From the NCBI GenBank assembly GCA_035551935.1, contig DASZMJ010000266.1, forward strand, positions 1-25,626: DNA of 25,626 bases. Direction: 5' to 3'. Of this stretch, positions 6,843-18,202 are shown in pieces. Below the pieces are notes generated by a model. That model saw only the letters and a program-made list of their open reading frames with translations, had not been told where the DNA came from and did no database searches. The stretch is from DASZMJ01 sp035551935 (GTDB lineage Bacteria > Planctomycetota > Planctomycetia > Isosphaerales > Isosphaeraceae). Made by a program: the position numbers and the translations under genes. Each line of letters starts with the position of its first letter. Within the stretch, counting starts at the first letter, position 1.

Positions 6843-9700
6843 TCCTTGGCCTCCTTGGCGTCGGCCGGCTTGCCGAAGAGCTCCTCGCGGAGGGCCTTGG
6901 CGGCGGGGTGGTCGGGGTCGCGCTTGAGGATGGCGTCGAGGGTGGCACGGGCGTCGTCGCGCTTGCCCATGCCGGCCTGGGCGCGGGCGAGGCGGACCTT
7001 GACGTCGTCGGGCTTGCGGACGCGGAGCTCCAGCGCCGTCTGGAGCTCCTCGGCGGCGCCGGCGTACTTCTTCTGGCCGAGCAGGGCGTCGCCGAGCAGG
7101 GCGTGGATGTTGGCGTCGTAGACCTGGATGTAAAGGCAATCGGTCGCCCAGCGCTCGGCCTGCTCGAAGTTCTTGGCGTCGAGGAAACTCTTGGCGAGGG
7201 TCTGGCGGACCTCGAGCGAGTCGGCCTCGTTCTCGGCGATCTTGATCAGGTCGGCGCGGAACTTGTCGGCCTGCTTCTTGCGGAGGTGGACGCGGGCCAG
7301 GCCCGCGAGCCAGCGGGTGCTGAGCGGGTCGTCCTTGCGGCCGAGCTCGTAGAGCGACTCGGCCTCGTCGAGCCGGCCGGCCTTCATCTCGAGCTCGGCG
7401 AGGAAGTCGAGCACGCGCTCGTCCGGCTTGTCCCGGTCGAGCGCCGGTTGGAGCACCTCGAGCGCCGCGTCGGCGTCGCCGATGTGCTCGAAGAGGCGGG
7501 CCTTGACGTAGCTGGCCAGCGGGTGCTTCGGCTTGAGCTTCAGGGCCTTGTCGGCGAACGGCCGGGCCTCGCGGTAGTCGCGGCGGGCGAAGAACTCGTA
7601 GGCCATCCGCGCGTTGAGGTCGGGGTCGTCCGGCTTGGCCTTCACCTGGCGTTCGAGCTGCGAGAACTTGATCGGCTCCTCGTCGTTGACGCGGGCACGG
7701 ATCGTCTTGACGACGTCGTCGAGGAACGCGGCGTACTTGGCCTCGAAGTCGGCCTTGTCGACGCCGAAGCAATCGGGGATCGCCTTGTCGGTCGTCAGGC
7801 CGCGGCGGTAGGCGGCGAGCATCTTCGGCAGCGCGGTCGGGCCGAAACGCTTGACCATGTACTGGGCGTAGAGCTGCGCCTGGCAGTAGGCGAGCTGGCG
7901 CTGGTCGGGGTCCTTCGGGCGGATGAACCCGAGGTTGATCGTGTCGAGGGTCAGGAGGTCGCGGTGCTTCGGGACGCGCTCCAGCAGGAGCTTGTTCCAC
8001 TCCTGCGGCCGGGGCGCGTTCTCGCTCTCGACGGCCAGGGCCTCGGTGAACCAGTGGGGGATGTTGAAGTCGGTCTGTTGCAACGTGATGACGTGCGTCA
8101 ATTCGTGACGGAGCACGCGCGACCAGTTGAACGGCTTGGGCATGCTCCGCGTGCTCGCCAGCGCCACGACCTTGCCGGTGCAGGCGCCGACGGTCGGGAT
8201 GAACGGCAAGGCGATCGTCCGGGCGCTGAACCACTTGTGGTCCTTCATGACCTCGATCTGGGTCAGGCCCGGCGGGCTGAAGCCGAACCGCGAGGTCAGC
8301 TCGCCGTGGATCGACTCGAGGTAGCGCGACATGTACTTGCCGAGCAATTCGTCCTGGCCGGCGAAGGCGAGCACGCTGTAGTGGTCCGACTTGATCGCGG
8401 CGTAGCCGGCCATGTGCTTGAGCACCTCGATCATGTTGTTGGCGCGGACGTTGAACGGGTCGGCCTCGAAGGCGGCGTCGAAGAGGGAGCGGGCCTCGGC
8501 CTCGCGGCCGATCTGCATGTAAAGCATCCCCAGGCCGATCCGGGCCGCCGCCCCTTCGGGGTCGGCGTCGATGGCGAGCAGGAAGGCCCGCTCGGCCGAG
8601 TGGTACTTGCGGCGGTCGGCCAGCCGCTCGCCCAGGGCCGCGAAGAAGGTGGCCGGCTTGGGGTTGACCGCCAGCGCGACGGCCTCGACCGCCGAGGCGC
8701 CGACCGGGTCGACCAGCAGGCGATACGCCGCCGCGAGCCGCGCCAGCGACTCCTCGTCCTTCGGGTCCTCGGCGACCGCCTTCCGCGCCGCGGCGAGGGC
8801 GTCGTCGAACCGCTCGTCCGAGATCGCCACGTCGGCCTGGAGCACGAACGCCGGGGCGTAGTGGGGGTTGATCGCCAGGGCCTCCTCGGCCTTCTTGCGG
8901 GCCGCGGCGAGCTTGTAGTTCTGGACGTCGGCCTGGCCCTGCGTGACCAGGATCTCGGGCGCCTGCGCGTTGATCTCGACGGCGCGGGTCAGCTCGCGGT
9001 TGGCGTCGCGCTCGTTGTAGCCCGACAGGTAGAGCCGCCCCTCCAGCCAGGGGGCCTCCCAGCAGTCGGGGTCGGCCTTCGCGGCCCCCTCGTACAGCTC
9101 GTTGATGACGTCGAGGAGGGTCTCCTTCAGTTCCCCGCCGCGCGCCGTGTTGCGGTAGTAACGCTCGGCGGCCTGGCCGATGAGGACCAGCGCGTCGGCG
9201 TCGTCGGCGACGGCCTTGCGGTGGGCGTTGTGATAGTCGATGAACCACTTGTACGTATCATTGGCCCGCTTCGCCTCGCCGCGGCCCTGGTCGAGCCGTG
9301 CGACGACCCAGCGCGCGAGCAAGTGGTCGGCGTCGGCCTTCAGGGCGGCGCGGGCGGCCTTCTCGGCGTCGTCCCAGTGGCCCCGGTCGAACTCGAGGTC
9401 GGCCAGGTGGGCGAGCAGGTCGGGGTCCTCCTTCCGCGACTCGAGCAGGCCCCGCAGCGCCCCGATGGCCTTCTCGGTCTCGCCCTGGCTGGCCAGGCAA
9501 TCGGCCAGGCCGATGACGACCTTCGCCAGGGCCTTGGCATCGGCGGCGGGAGTCTCCTTGCGGAGGGCCTCGTATGCCTCCTGGGCCTCGGCGTACTTGC
9601 CGGTCTTGGAGAGGTGCCGGGCCTCCTTGATCCCGCCGGTCGCCGTCGAGACGGCTGCCCCCAGGACGACGACCGCCCCGAACAAGCTCGCGCGCAACAT
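6839..9700 (-). CDS. Secreted TPR protein with gluzincin-type (Peptidase_MA-like) HExxH domain
   Basis: A 953-residue exported protein. Residues 1-22 form a signal peptide (hydrophobic core SLFGAVVVLGAAVSTATG). Residues about 25-450 are successive TPR helices (for example KYAEAQEAYEALRK, KKAEEALAINPHYAPA, HSAERAFLLAIDADPEG). A peptidase domain follows with HELTH at H532-E533-H536 and a downstream glutamate in WFTEALA (E553), the HExxH plus E pattern of gluzincin metallopeptidases. Further TPRs fill about 650-930, including LGDALLGQKKYAGAAEELQTALEL. Catalysis is plausible because the zinc ligands are intact, but the substrate is unknown. A GGAGGG Shine-Dalgarno lies seven bases before the ATG. 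It heads the coupled TPR-Uma2-MazG set and is probably the first gene of the minus-strand block. Confidence 0.9.
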   Translation of the reverse strand: MLRASLFGAVVVLGAAVSTATGGIKEARHLSKTGKYAEAQEAYEALRKETPAADAKALAKVVIGLADCLASQGETEKAIGALRGLLESRKEDPDLLAHLADLEFDRGHWDDAEKAARAALKADADHLLARWVVARLDQGRGEAKRANDTYKWFIDYHNAHRKAVADDADALVLIGQAAERYYRNTARGGELKETLLDVINELYEGAAKADPDCWEAPWLEGRLYLSGYNERDANRELTRAVEINAQAPEILVTQGQADVQNYKLAAARKKAEEALAINPHYAPAFVLQADVAISDERFDDALAAARKAVAEDPKDEESLARLAAAYRLLVDPVGASAVEAVALAVNPKPATFFAALGERLADRRKYHSAERAFLLAIDADPEGAAARIGLGMLYMQIGREAEARSLFDAAFEADPFNVRANNMIEVLKHMAGYAAIKSDHYSVLAFAGQDELLGKYMSRYLESIHGELTSRFGFSPPGLTQIEVMKDHKWFSARTIALPFIPTVGACTGKVVALASTRSMPKPFNWSRVLRHELTHVITLQQTDFNIPHWFTEALAVESENAPRPQEWNKLLLERVPKHRDLLTLDTINLGFIRPKDPDQRQLAYCQAQLYAQYMVKRFGPTALPKMLAAYRRGLTTDKAIPDCFGVDKADFEAKYAAFLDDVVKTIRARVNDEEPIKFSQLERQVKAKPDDPDLNARMAYEFFARRDYREARPFADKALKLKPKHPLASYVKARLFEHIGDADAALEVLQPALDRDKPDERVLDFLAELEMKAGRLDEAESLYELGRKDDPLSTRWLAGLARVHLRKKQADKFRADLIKIAENEADSLEVRQTLAKSFLDAKNFEQAERWATDCLYIQVYDANIHALLGDALLGQKKYAGAAEELQTALELRVRKPDDVKVRLARAQAGMGKRDDARATLDAILKRDPDHPAAKALREELFGKPADAKEAKE

Positions 9701-9811
9701 CTTCCGGCCCTCCAGCCTCCGACGCTCCCGGCGATCCTCGTCGACGGGTCCCGTGGACGTTCTCCAAGGTATCAGAGCGCCCTCCCCTCGGGCTAGGGCC
9801 CGTCACCGCCG

Positions 9812-9840
9812 TTGGCGACGGGCCCGGGCCTTGCTACGAT
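9812..9840 (+). promoter_or_regulatory. Candidate sigma70-type promoter for the L7/L12-like protein gene
   Basis: TTGGCG (9812-9817) and TACGAT (9835-9840) are separated by 17 bp, each matching the consensus at four of six positions. They lie about 44 bp before the chosen start in the divergent gap 9701-9883. This is a pattern match only. Confidence 0.35.
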
Positions 9841-9883
9841 GGGCGGTCGAGACGATCGAGCGAGGCGGGGCGGAGCGCGGGCG

Positions 9884-10708
9884 ATGGCCGGGGACGACGA
9901 CCCCTACCGGCTGGTCCTCTTCACGGCGCCCGAGGACCCCAGGGCCGTCCGCGACCTGCTCTGCGAGGTCACGGGCCTGCACCCGACCGAGGCGATGCTC
10001 TGGGTCGCCCGCGCGCCGGGCATCCTGCCCAGGCCGCTGGGGGCCGACGAGGTGCGGGCCCTGCTCGACGGCCTCTTCGAGCTGGGCATCCCGGCCGAGG
10101 CCTGGCGGGCCGACGCGCTGCCGGTCCTCGGCCCCCCCCGGACCATCCACAGCGCCGCCTGCCTCGACGACGGCTTCCGCGTCCAGGGGCTCCGCGGCGA
10201 GCCGACGCACTGGGTCCCCTGGGACAGGGTCGAACTCATCAGCGCCGGCCGGATCCAGGCCACCGACGAGTACCGGGACGTCGAGCCCCCCTCCTGGCCG
10301 GAGGCCCTGGCCGCCGGGCTCGGGTCCGTGTTCCGGGGGCGGCGGCGACGGCCTGGCCGTCGCCGACGGGCCCGACGGGTCGTCCGCGACCCGGTCGGCG
10401 AGGTCATCCTCGTCCGCCGCGAACCCCGGCTCTCCTTCCGCGCCGTGGCGACCGAGATGTCCTACGCCTACCTCGGCGACCGCCTGCGGCCGTCGGCCGC
10501 CGAGAACTTCCCCGTCTTCCTCGCCGACCTCTGCCGGGGGGCACGACGGGCCTACGTCACCGGACCGACCCGCGACCTCCTCGACGGCCACGAACCCGAG
10601 GCGGCCACCTTCCCCTCGTCGCAGGCCCTGCTCGACTACTCGACCCACCGCCTCCTCTGGAGCTGGTATCGCCGCGACCGCGACGCCCAGCAGGAGACAG
10701 AGGCCTGA
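9884..10708 (+). CDS. Hypothetical protein with L7/L12 C-terminal-domain-like N-terminus
   Basis: A 274-residue protein not assigned to a named family. Residues about 8-72 (YRLVLFTAPEDPRAVRDLL through LGIPAEAW) follow the layout of the ribosomal L7/L12 C-terminal domain. That layout is a beta strand, a helix with V-R-x-V-TGL, an EA helix, an AP-x(4-7)-E turn, and a helix ending in a G-x-P/A strand. ClpS shares this fold. The middle has a strongly basic run (RGRRRRPGRRRRARR, about 150-165). The C-terminal part (VVRDPVGEVILVRREP... LLWSWYRRDRD) is unrecognised. I start at ATG 9884 because the protein-like pattern begins there; earlier in-frame codons are Arg/Gly-rich noise. It is transcribed divergently from the TPR gene and converges on the sulfotransferase. 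The domain assignment is from pattern reading. Confidence 0.78.
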   Translation: MAGDDDPYRLVLFTAPEDPRAVRDLLCEVTGLHPTEAMLWVARAPGILPRPLGADEVRALLDGLFELGIPAEAWRADALPVLGPPRTIHSAACLDDGFRVQGLRGEPTHWVPWDRVELISAGRIQATDEYRDVEPPSWPEALAAGLGSVFRGRRRRPGRRRRARRVVRDPVGEVILVRREPRLSFRAVATEMSYAYLGDRLRPSAAENFPVFLADLCRGARRAYVTGPTRDLLDGHEPEAATFPSSQALLDYSTHRLLWSWYRRDRDAQQETEA

Positions 10709-10710
10709 TA

Positions 10711-10807
10711 CACGAACCCGCTGATGCTTTCCGATTTGCTGGAGGCTTTCCGCAGGGAAACAGGCCAGTTTGCCGTTTCGAAACCGGAACGTATCAGCGG
10801 GTTCGTG
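10711..10807. repeat. Long imperfect palindrome between convergent genes
   Basis: CACGAACCCGCTGAT (10711-10725) and its exact complement ATCAGCGGGTTCGTG (10793-10807) are the perfect outer 15 bp. Allowing three mismatches, the arms extend to 27 nt (10711-10737 / 10781-10807). An inner stem TTTCC-GCAG-GGAAA lies at 10747-10760. It starts two bases after one gene's stop and ends 22 bp before the convergent sulfotransferase stop. It may be a bidirectional terminator or a small mobile palindromic repeat. There is no long T-tract on either side. Confidence 0.75.
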
Positions 10808-10829
10808 AATGAGGCGGCCGACGGTCAAA

Positions 10830-11798
10830 TCAGGCTCGCAACCACATCGAGAGGTCTCGATCGAGCAGGGCCGAGAGCCGATCGACCTCGGGCCGGAGCT
10901 CCTCGACCAGGCGGCGGCGGAGGGCCGGGGGGATTGGCCGGCGGCGGCGACGGACCGCGTTGAGCCGATCGATCCGCGCCATCAGGGAGCGGCGGAACGC
11001 CCGCGAGGGCAGGACCGTCCGGGCCAACGGCAGCAGCCATCGAGGCGGCTGGCGGAGCAGGTGGGTCAGGGCGTGCGACCGGAGCTCGACGTTCTCGTTG
11101 ACGACCGTGAAGTCGATCCCGTCGTACCGCTCGACCCCGAGGAAGTCGCAGACCCGGAAGAAGACCTCGCGGCTCGCCTCGCAGAAGTCGTCGTAGAGGA
11201 TGACGTGGACCCGCTCGCGGCCGAACCGGTCGAAGTAGCGGCCGAGCTGCTCGTCGAACCGCACGTTGCGACGATAGGAGAGCTTGAAGCGGTCGTTCTC
11301 CAGCCCGCGCGGGAGGCTCCGCCCGGCGATCCGCTCCGGCTCGAGCCGCAGGGCCTCGCCGAAGTCGTCGACGTCCTCGACGCTCAGGGTGAGGTTCTTG
11401 CGATGATTGGAGTACATCACGTCGATCGGGTTGCGGAGCATCGCGACGATCCGGGCCTCGGGGTCGAAGGCGTGGATCAGCCGCGGGGCCGCCTCGGAGG
11501 CCAGGTAGAAGACCGAGGCCTCGCCGACCCGCCGGCCCGAGGCCGCCGGCCCGAACAGCGCGAGGTACTCCTCGCGCGACCGGATCGAGGACTTTGAGTC
11601 GAGGTCGGGGGCGAAGTGGTGCGGCTCCTTCCACTCGGGCATGTAGATCTGGGGATGCTGTCTTAGATAAGTATATAAGGCCGTCGTCCCGCACCGGGGC
11701 GCGCCGACGATGAAGAAGTCGGGGCGATTCAGGCCGACACGGTCGCCCTCGGCCGGCGCCGCGACGTCGTGCGGCTCGTTCACGGTCACCAGTTCCAT
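10830..11798 (-). CDS. PAPS-dependent sulfotransferase
   Basis: A 322-residue sulfotransferase (Sulfotransfer_1/3 type) that would move sulfate from PAPS to an acceptor in the cytoplasm. The 5'-phosphosulfate loop is GAPRCGTTA at residues 32-40, a normal GxPxxGTT motif. The 3'-phosphate site is RIVAMLRNPIDVMYSNH, with R122 and S130 in the expected R-x7-S spacing. EVFFRVCDFLGVE (about 224-236) and the Arg-rich C-terminus ending LLDRDLSMWL are also typical. A GGAGG Shine-Dalgarno lies nine bases before the ATG, which fixes the start; the longer upstream frame is not protein-like. A patch of rare AT-rich codons (11655-11682) follows the P-loop. Planctomycetes carry many such enzymes, and the acceptor is unknown. 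The gene stands alone, with 581 bp of non-coding sequence upstream. Confidence 0.92.
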   Translation of the reverse strand: MELVTVNEPHDVAAPAEGDRVGLNRPDFFIVGAPRCGTTALYTYLRQHPQIYMPEWKEPHHFAPDLDSKSSIRSREEYLALFGPAASGRRVGEASVFYLASEAAPRLIHAFDPEARIVAMLRNPIDVMYSNHRKNLTLSVEDVDDFGEALRLEPERIAGRSLPRGLENDRFKLSYRRNVRFDEQLGRYFDRFGRERVHVILYDDFCEASREVFFRVCDFLGVERYDGIDFTVVNENVELRSHALTHLLRQPPRWLLPLARTVLPSRAFRRSLMARIDRLNAVRRRRRPIPPALRRRLVEELRPEVDRLSALLDRDLSMWLRA

Positions 11799-12379
11799 CG
11801 AGGATTGCCTCCGACAGAGTCGCCGCTCGTCGCCGAGTCGGCGCGGCCGGGCATGCCCGCCGCAACACGGATGAAACCCCGCCTCCCTGCCCCGGTTCTG
11901 CGTCGTTCCCCGGAGTCGACGCCCGACTCCCCAACATCGGAACCCCGGGCCGTCCCGGGCAATCGAGAAAAGGATTGCTGATGAAAATGCATAGAAGAAT
12001 GCGTCGTGGCGATCGCGGCGAGGTCGAGGTCGAGGTCGGCGCGACGATGGCCGCGAGCGGCCGGGCCGACCGACGCCGCCCGTTCCCTCGGGCTGGTTAC
12101 GGTCTGTGGGGGGGTGGTCGACCGGGCCCGCGGCGACCGCAGGTGGTTTCGTAACCGACCGAGGCCCGGGAGTCAACCGGACCGCTGCCGGCCCGGTCGA
12201 TTTGACCGCGGTCCGGCGACCCGTGGCCGTCCCGAATCGTGCCCGTCGTCATTCGCAAACCTCTACCTTGCATCGATTTAGAGATTGTTTCGCTCGGTGC
12301 CACGAACCTCGGGTCGACATGATACGGTGTTGAGAATCGGAAACAGACCATGATCCTAGACTTGGTCGAATTGATCGAT
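11799..12379. other. Non-coding gap between aminopeptidase and sulfotransferase genes
   Basis: This 581-bp gap has short frames on both strands, but none has a credible start signal or protein-like composition. Visible structures are the perfect 12-bp palindrome CGGGCATGCCCG (11848-11859), about 50 bp upstream of the sulfotransferase start, and a 7-bp stem GGAGTCG/CGACTCC (11912-11918/11924-11930). A 9-bp stem lies at 12177-12216. The 12240-12380 portion is clearly less GC-rich than its surroundings. It presumably holds the sulfotransferase promoter and the end of the aminopeptidase transcript, but I cannot place either confidently. Confidence 0.5.
12177..12216. repeat. Hairpin-forming inverted repeat downstream of the aminopeptidase gene
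   Basis: CCGGACCGC (12177-12185) and GCGGTCCGG (12208-12216) are perfect complements with a 22-nt loop. It lies about 165 bp after the aminopeptidase stop, so a terminator role is possible but not shown; no T-tract follows. Confidence 0.4.
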
Positions 12380-13783
12380 TCAACGACCCGTGGGCGTCGG
12401 CGCCGTCAGCCGCTCGAACCGTCGTTCAATCTCGTCGGGGTCGCTCGGGATGTCCTTCGAGAGCTTCTCGACGCCGTCCTTGGTGACGAGGTAGTCGTCC
12501 TCGATCCGGACCCCGAGGGCCTCGGCCGAGAGGTAGAGGCCCGGCTCGATCGTGATGACCTCGCCGGCCATCAACGGCCGCGAGTAGTCGCCGACGTCGT
12601 GCACGTCCATGCCGAGGTAATGGCCGAGGCCATGGATGAAGAAATGGTCCATGGTCTGTTCCTTGCCGTCGCTCCCCTTGGCGCGGAGCGAGCTGTCGCG
12701 GAAGTAGGACCGGACGAATTCGTTGAGGTCCGACATCCTGGTCTCGCCCGGCTTGACCCGCGCCGCGGCCTTGGCCTGGGCGTCGAGCACGAGCTGGTAG
12801 ACCTCCCGCTGGCGGGGAGTGAACCGGCCGTTTGACGGGTAGGTCCGGGTGATGTCGGCCGTGTAATACCGGTATTCGGCGCCGATGTCGACGACGACGA
12901 GCTCGCCGTCCTCGACCCGCCGGCTGTTGGCGAAGTAGTGCGGGAAGGTCGCGTTCGGGCCCGAGCCGATGATCGAGTCGAAGCCCGGCCGTAGGGCGCC
13001 CCCCGCGACGAACGTGCCGATGACCTTGCCCTCCAGCTCATACTCGAAGGCGCCCGGCCGCAGCGCACTCATGGCCTCGCGCTGGGCGTCGCCGGTGATG
13101 GCGATCGCCTTCCGTAAGAGAGCGACTTCCCCGGCCGACTTGGCCTTCCGCAGCTCGGCCAGGGCCGGTGCCAGGTCCTTGAACCGGGCCGTCGGCGCCC
13201 CCTCGCGGAGGAAGCGGGCGAACCGGGCCGCGCGCGAGTCCTCGGCCTCGCCCCGGCCGCGGGCGGCGGGCTCGAGCAGGTAGACGGCCGTCGAGCCGTC
13301 GCGGGAGCGGCCGGCGGTCATCGGGTCGCCGATGGCCCGGAAGAGGTCGGCAAGGAACCGCGAGGTCGACTCGACGTGTTCGACGCCCAGGGCCCGGGCC
13401 GCCTCGGGCCCGGGGGCGATCGGCGCGATCTCGGCGCGGAACATACCCCGTGGCGGGGGCGGGAGATACAACGTCTCGGCCGCCTCCGCGGGCAGGAGGA
13501 TCAGGCAGGCGCCGGGGGTCTCGACGCCGGTCAGATACGCGAAGGCGTTGTTCTGGCGATACTTGGCGTCGCCGGCCGGCCCCTCGCCGCGGACGACGAC
13601 CACGGCGCGGGGATCGTCGCCTTGGATGCGATCCATCAGGGCCCGACGCCTCGACTTGTAGTCGGCCCGGGGCTGGCCGAGGAGCAGCCCGGCCTCGGCC
13701 GCGGCGTCCTGGGCCCGGAGCGGGGAGGGCGGGGCGATCGTCGGGAGGAGGACCAACAGGATCGGTGCGATTCGGGTTCGCAT
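12380..13783 (-). CDS. Exported Xaa-Pro aminopeptidase (M24B family)
   Basis: A 467-residue metallopeptidase that removes N-terminal residues preceding proline, expected outside the cytoplasm here. Residues 1-24 are a signal peptide (ILLVLLPTIAPPSPLRAQ). An AMP_N (creatinase-like) domain spans about 40-190 (YKSRRRALMDRIQ... NNAFAYLTGVETPGA). The pita-bread M24 domain spans about 215-450. All five metal ligands are visible: two Asp in VVDIGAEYRYYTADITRTYP, His in IHGLGHYLGMDVHD, and Glu in TIEPGLY and in VRIEDDYLV. Length fits PepP-type enzymes plus a signal peptide. The ATG at 13783 gives a clean signal peptide; the open frame upstream is antisense to metK. It is divergent from metK across 222 bp. 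Confidence 0.92.
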   Translation of the reverse strand: MRTRIAPILLVLLPTIAPPSPLRAQDAAAEAGLLLGQPRADYKSRRRALMDRIQGDDPRAVVVVRGEGPAGDAKYRQNNAFAYLTGVETPGACLILLPAEAAETLYLPPPPRGMFRAEIAPIAPGPEAARALGVEHVESTSRFLADLFRAIGDPMTAGRSRDGSTAVYLLEPAARGRGEAEDSRAARFARFLREGAPTARFKDLAPALAELRKAKSAGEVALLRKAIAITGDAQREAMSALRPGAFEYELEGKVIGTFVAGGALRPGFDSIIGSGPNATFPHYFANSRRVEDGELVVVDIGAEYRYYTADITRTYPSNGRFTPRQREVYQLVLDAQAKAAARVKPGETRMSDLNEFVRSYFRDSSLRAKGSDGKEQTMDHFFIHGLGHYLGMDVHDVGDYSRPLMAGEVITIEPGLYLSAEALGVRIEDDYLVTKDGVEKLSKDIPSDPDEIERRFERLTAPTPTGR

Positions 13784-13885
13784 ATTCGCCCTTCGAGAGA
13801 TGTCCGAGAGATGCGCCGCCCCCGGTGCCCGGAGGATACCCGCCCGGCGGCGTTGCGTCGAGGCGACGGCGGCGGCCGGCTCCGC

Positions 13886-13915
13886 TTTACGGTCGCGGCC
13901 CGATCGTGTTAGACT
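13886..13915 (+). promoter_or_regulatory. Candidate sigma70-type promoter for metK
   Basis: TTTACG (13886-13891) and TAGACT (13910-13915) are separated by 18 bp, each matching the consensus at four of six positions. They lie about 90 bp before the metK start in the divergent region 13784-14005. No SAM-riboswitch fold was recognised in the leader. Confidence 0.38.
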
Positions 13916-14005
13916 CGGCCCCCAAGCTGCCCCGCCCGGGGCCGGGACGCGCCGCCGGGGCCCCGACCTCCCTCCGACACGATCCACGCAGGAGACGTCA
14001 AAGCC

Positions 14006-15190
<1,185 letters not shown>

Positions 15191-15197
15191 ATCCTTA

Positions 15198-15295
15198 TTC
15201 ACCGCGGAGGACGCGGAGGAAAGAGAGAATTATCCATTTGAAATCGTAAATTCTCTTCTTCTTTTCTCCGCGATCTCCGCGTCCTCCGCGGTGAA
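15198..15295. repeat. Perfect 21-bp palindrome with 9-nt tandem units between metK and hppA
   Basis: The arms 15198-15218 and 15275-15295 are perfectly complementary over 21 bp. The left arm holds two copies of the 9-mer CGCGGAGGA (15203-15211, 15212-15220). The right side has three 9-nt units ending CTCCGCG (15264-15272, 15273-15281, 15282-15290). A second inner stem AGAGAATT/AATTCTCT surrounds an AT-rich loop. It begins seven bases after the metK stop and ends 11 bp before the hppA stop. A bidirectional terminator is the simplest role. The sequence type resembles dispersed CGGAG-rich intergenic palindromes seen in several bacterial phyla. Confidence 0.85.
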
Positions 15296-15306
15296 ATCCC
15301 CCCACT

Positions 15307-18057
<2,751 letters not shown>

Positions 18058-18202
18058 CACGATCGCCTCCGCAAACGGCTCTTGGACCTTGAGGTGGGTG
18101 ACGTGGACCTCAGTTCGGCCGACCGGCCGACTTGCCCCGGATTAGACACGACCGCCCCGCGCCCGGTAAAGCCCCCGCCCCCCCGCCCGTGCCGCGGTTT
18201 TC

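Noticed and set aside
3495..7121. Very long open frame (about 1200 codons) on the plus strand across several minus-strand genes
   Set aside because: It is antisense to well-supported genes with clear motifs; GC-rich third positions suppress stop codons in this phase. Its translation is low-complexity Arg/Gly/Val/Asp/Glu.
6815..9796. Long plus-strand open frame opposite the TPR/peptidase gene
   Set aside because: Same antisense GC artefact; the minus strand has a signal peptide, TPRs and HELTH.
10724..10963. 79-codon plus-strand frame beginning in the palindrome
   Set aside because: It reads through the inverted repeat and then antisense into the sulfotransferase gene; no start signal.
11786..12351. 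Several 68-91 codon frames on both strands in the aminopeptidase-sulfotransferase gap
   Set aside because: No ribosome site, overlapping frames on both strands, Arg/Gly/Pro-rich composition.
13784..14005. SAM riboswitch upstream of metK
   Set aside because: No recognisable SAM-I/II/IV core or pseudoknot could be assembled from the leader; only GC-rich short complementarities.
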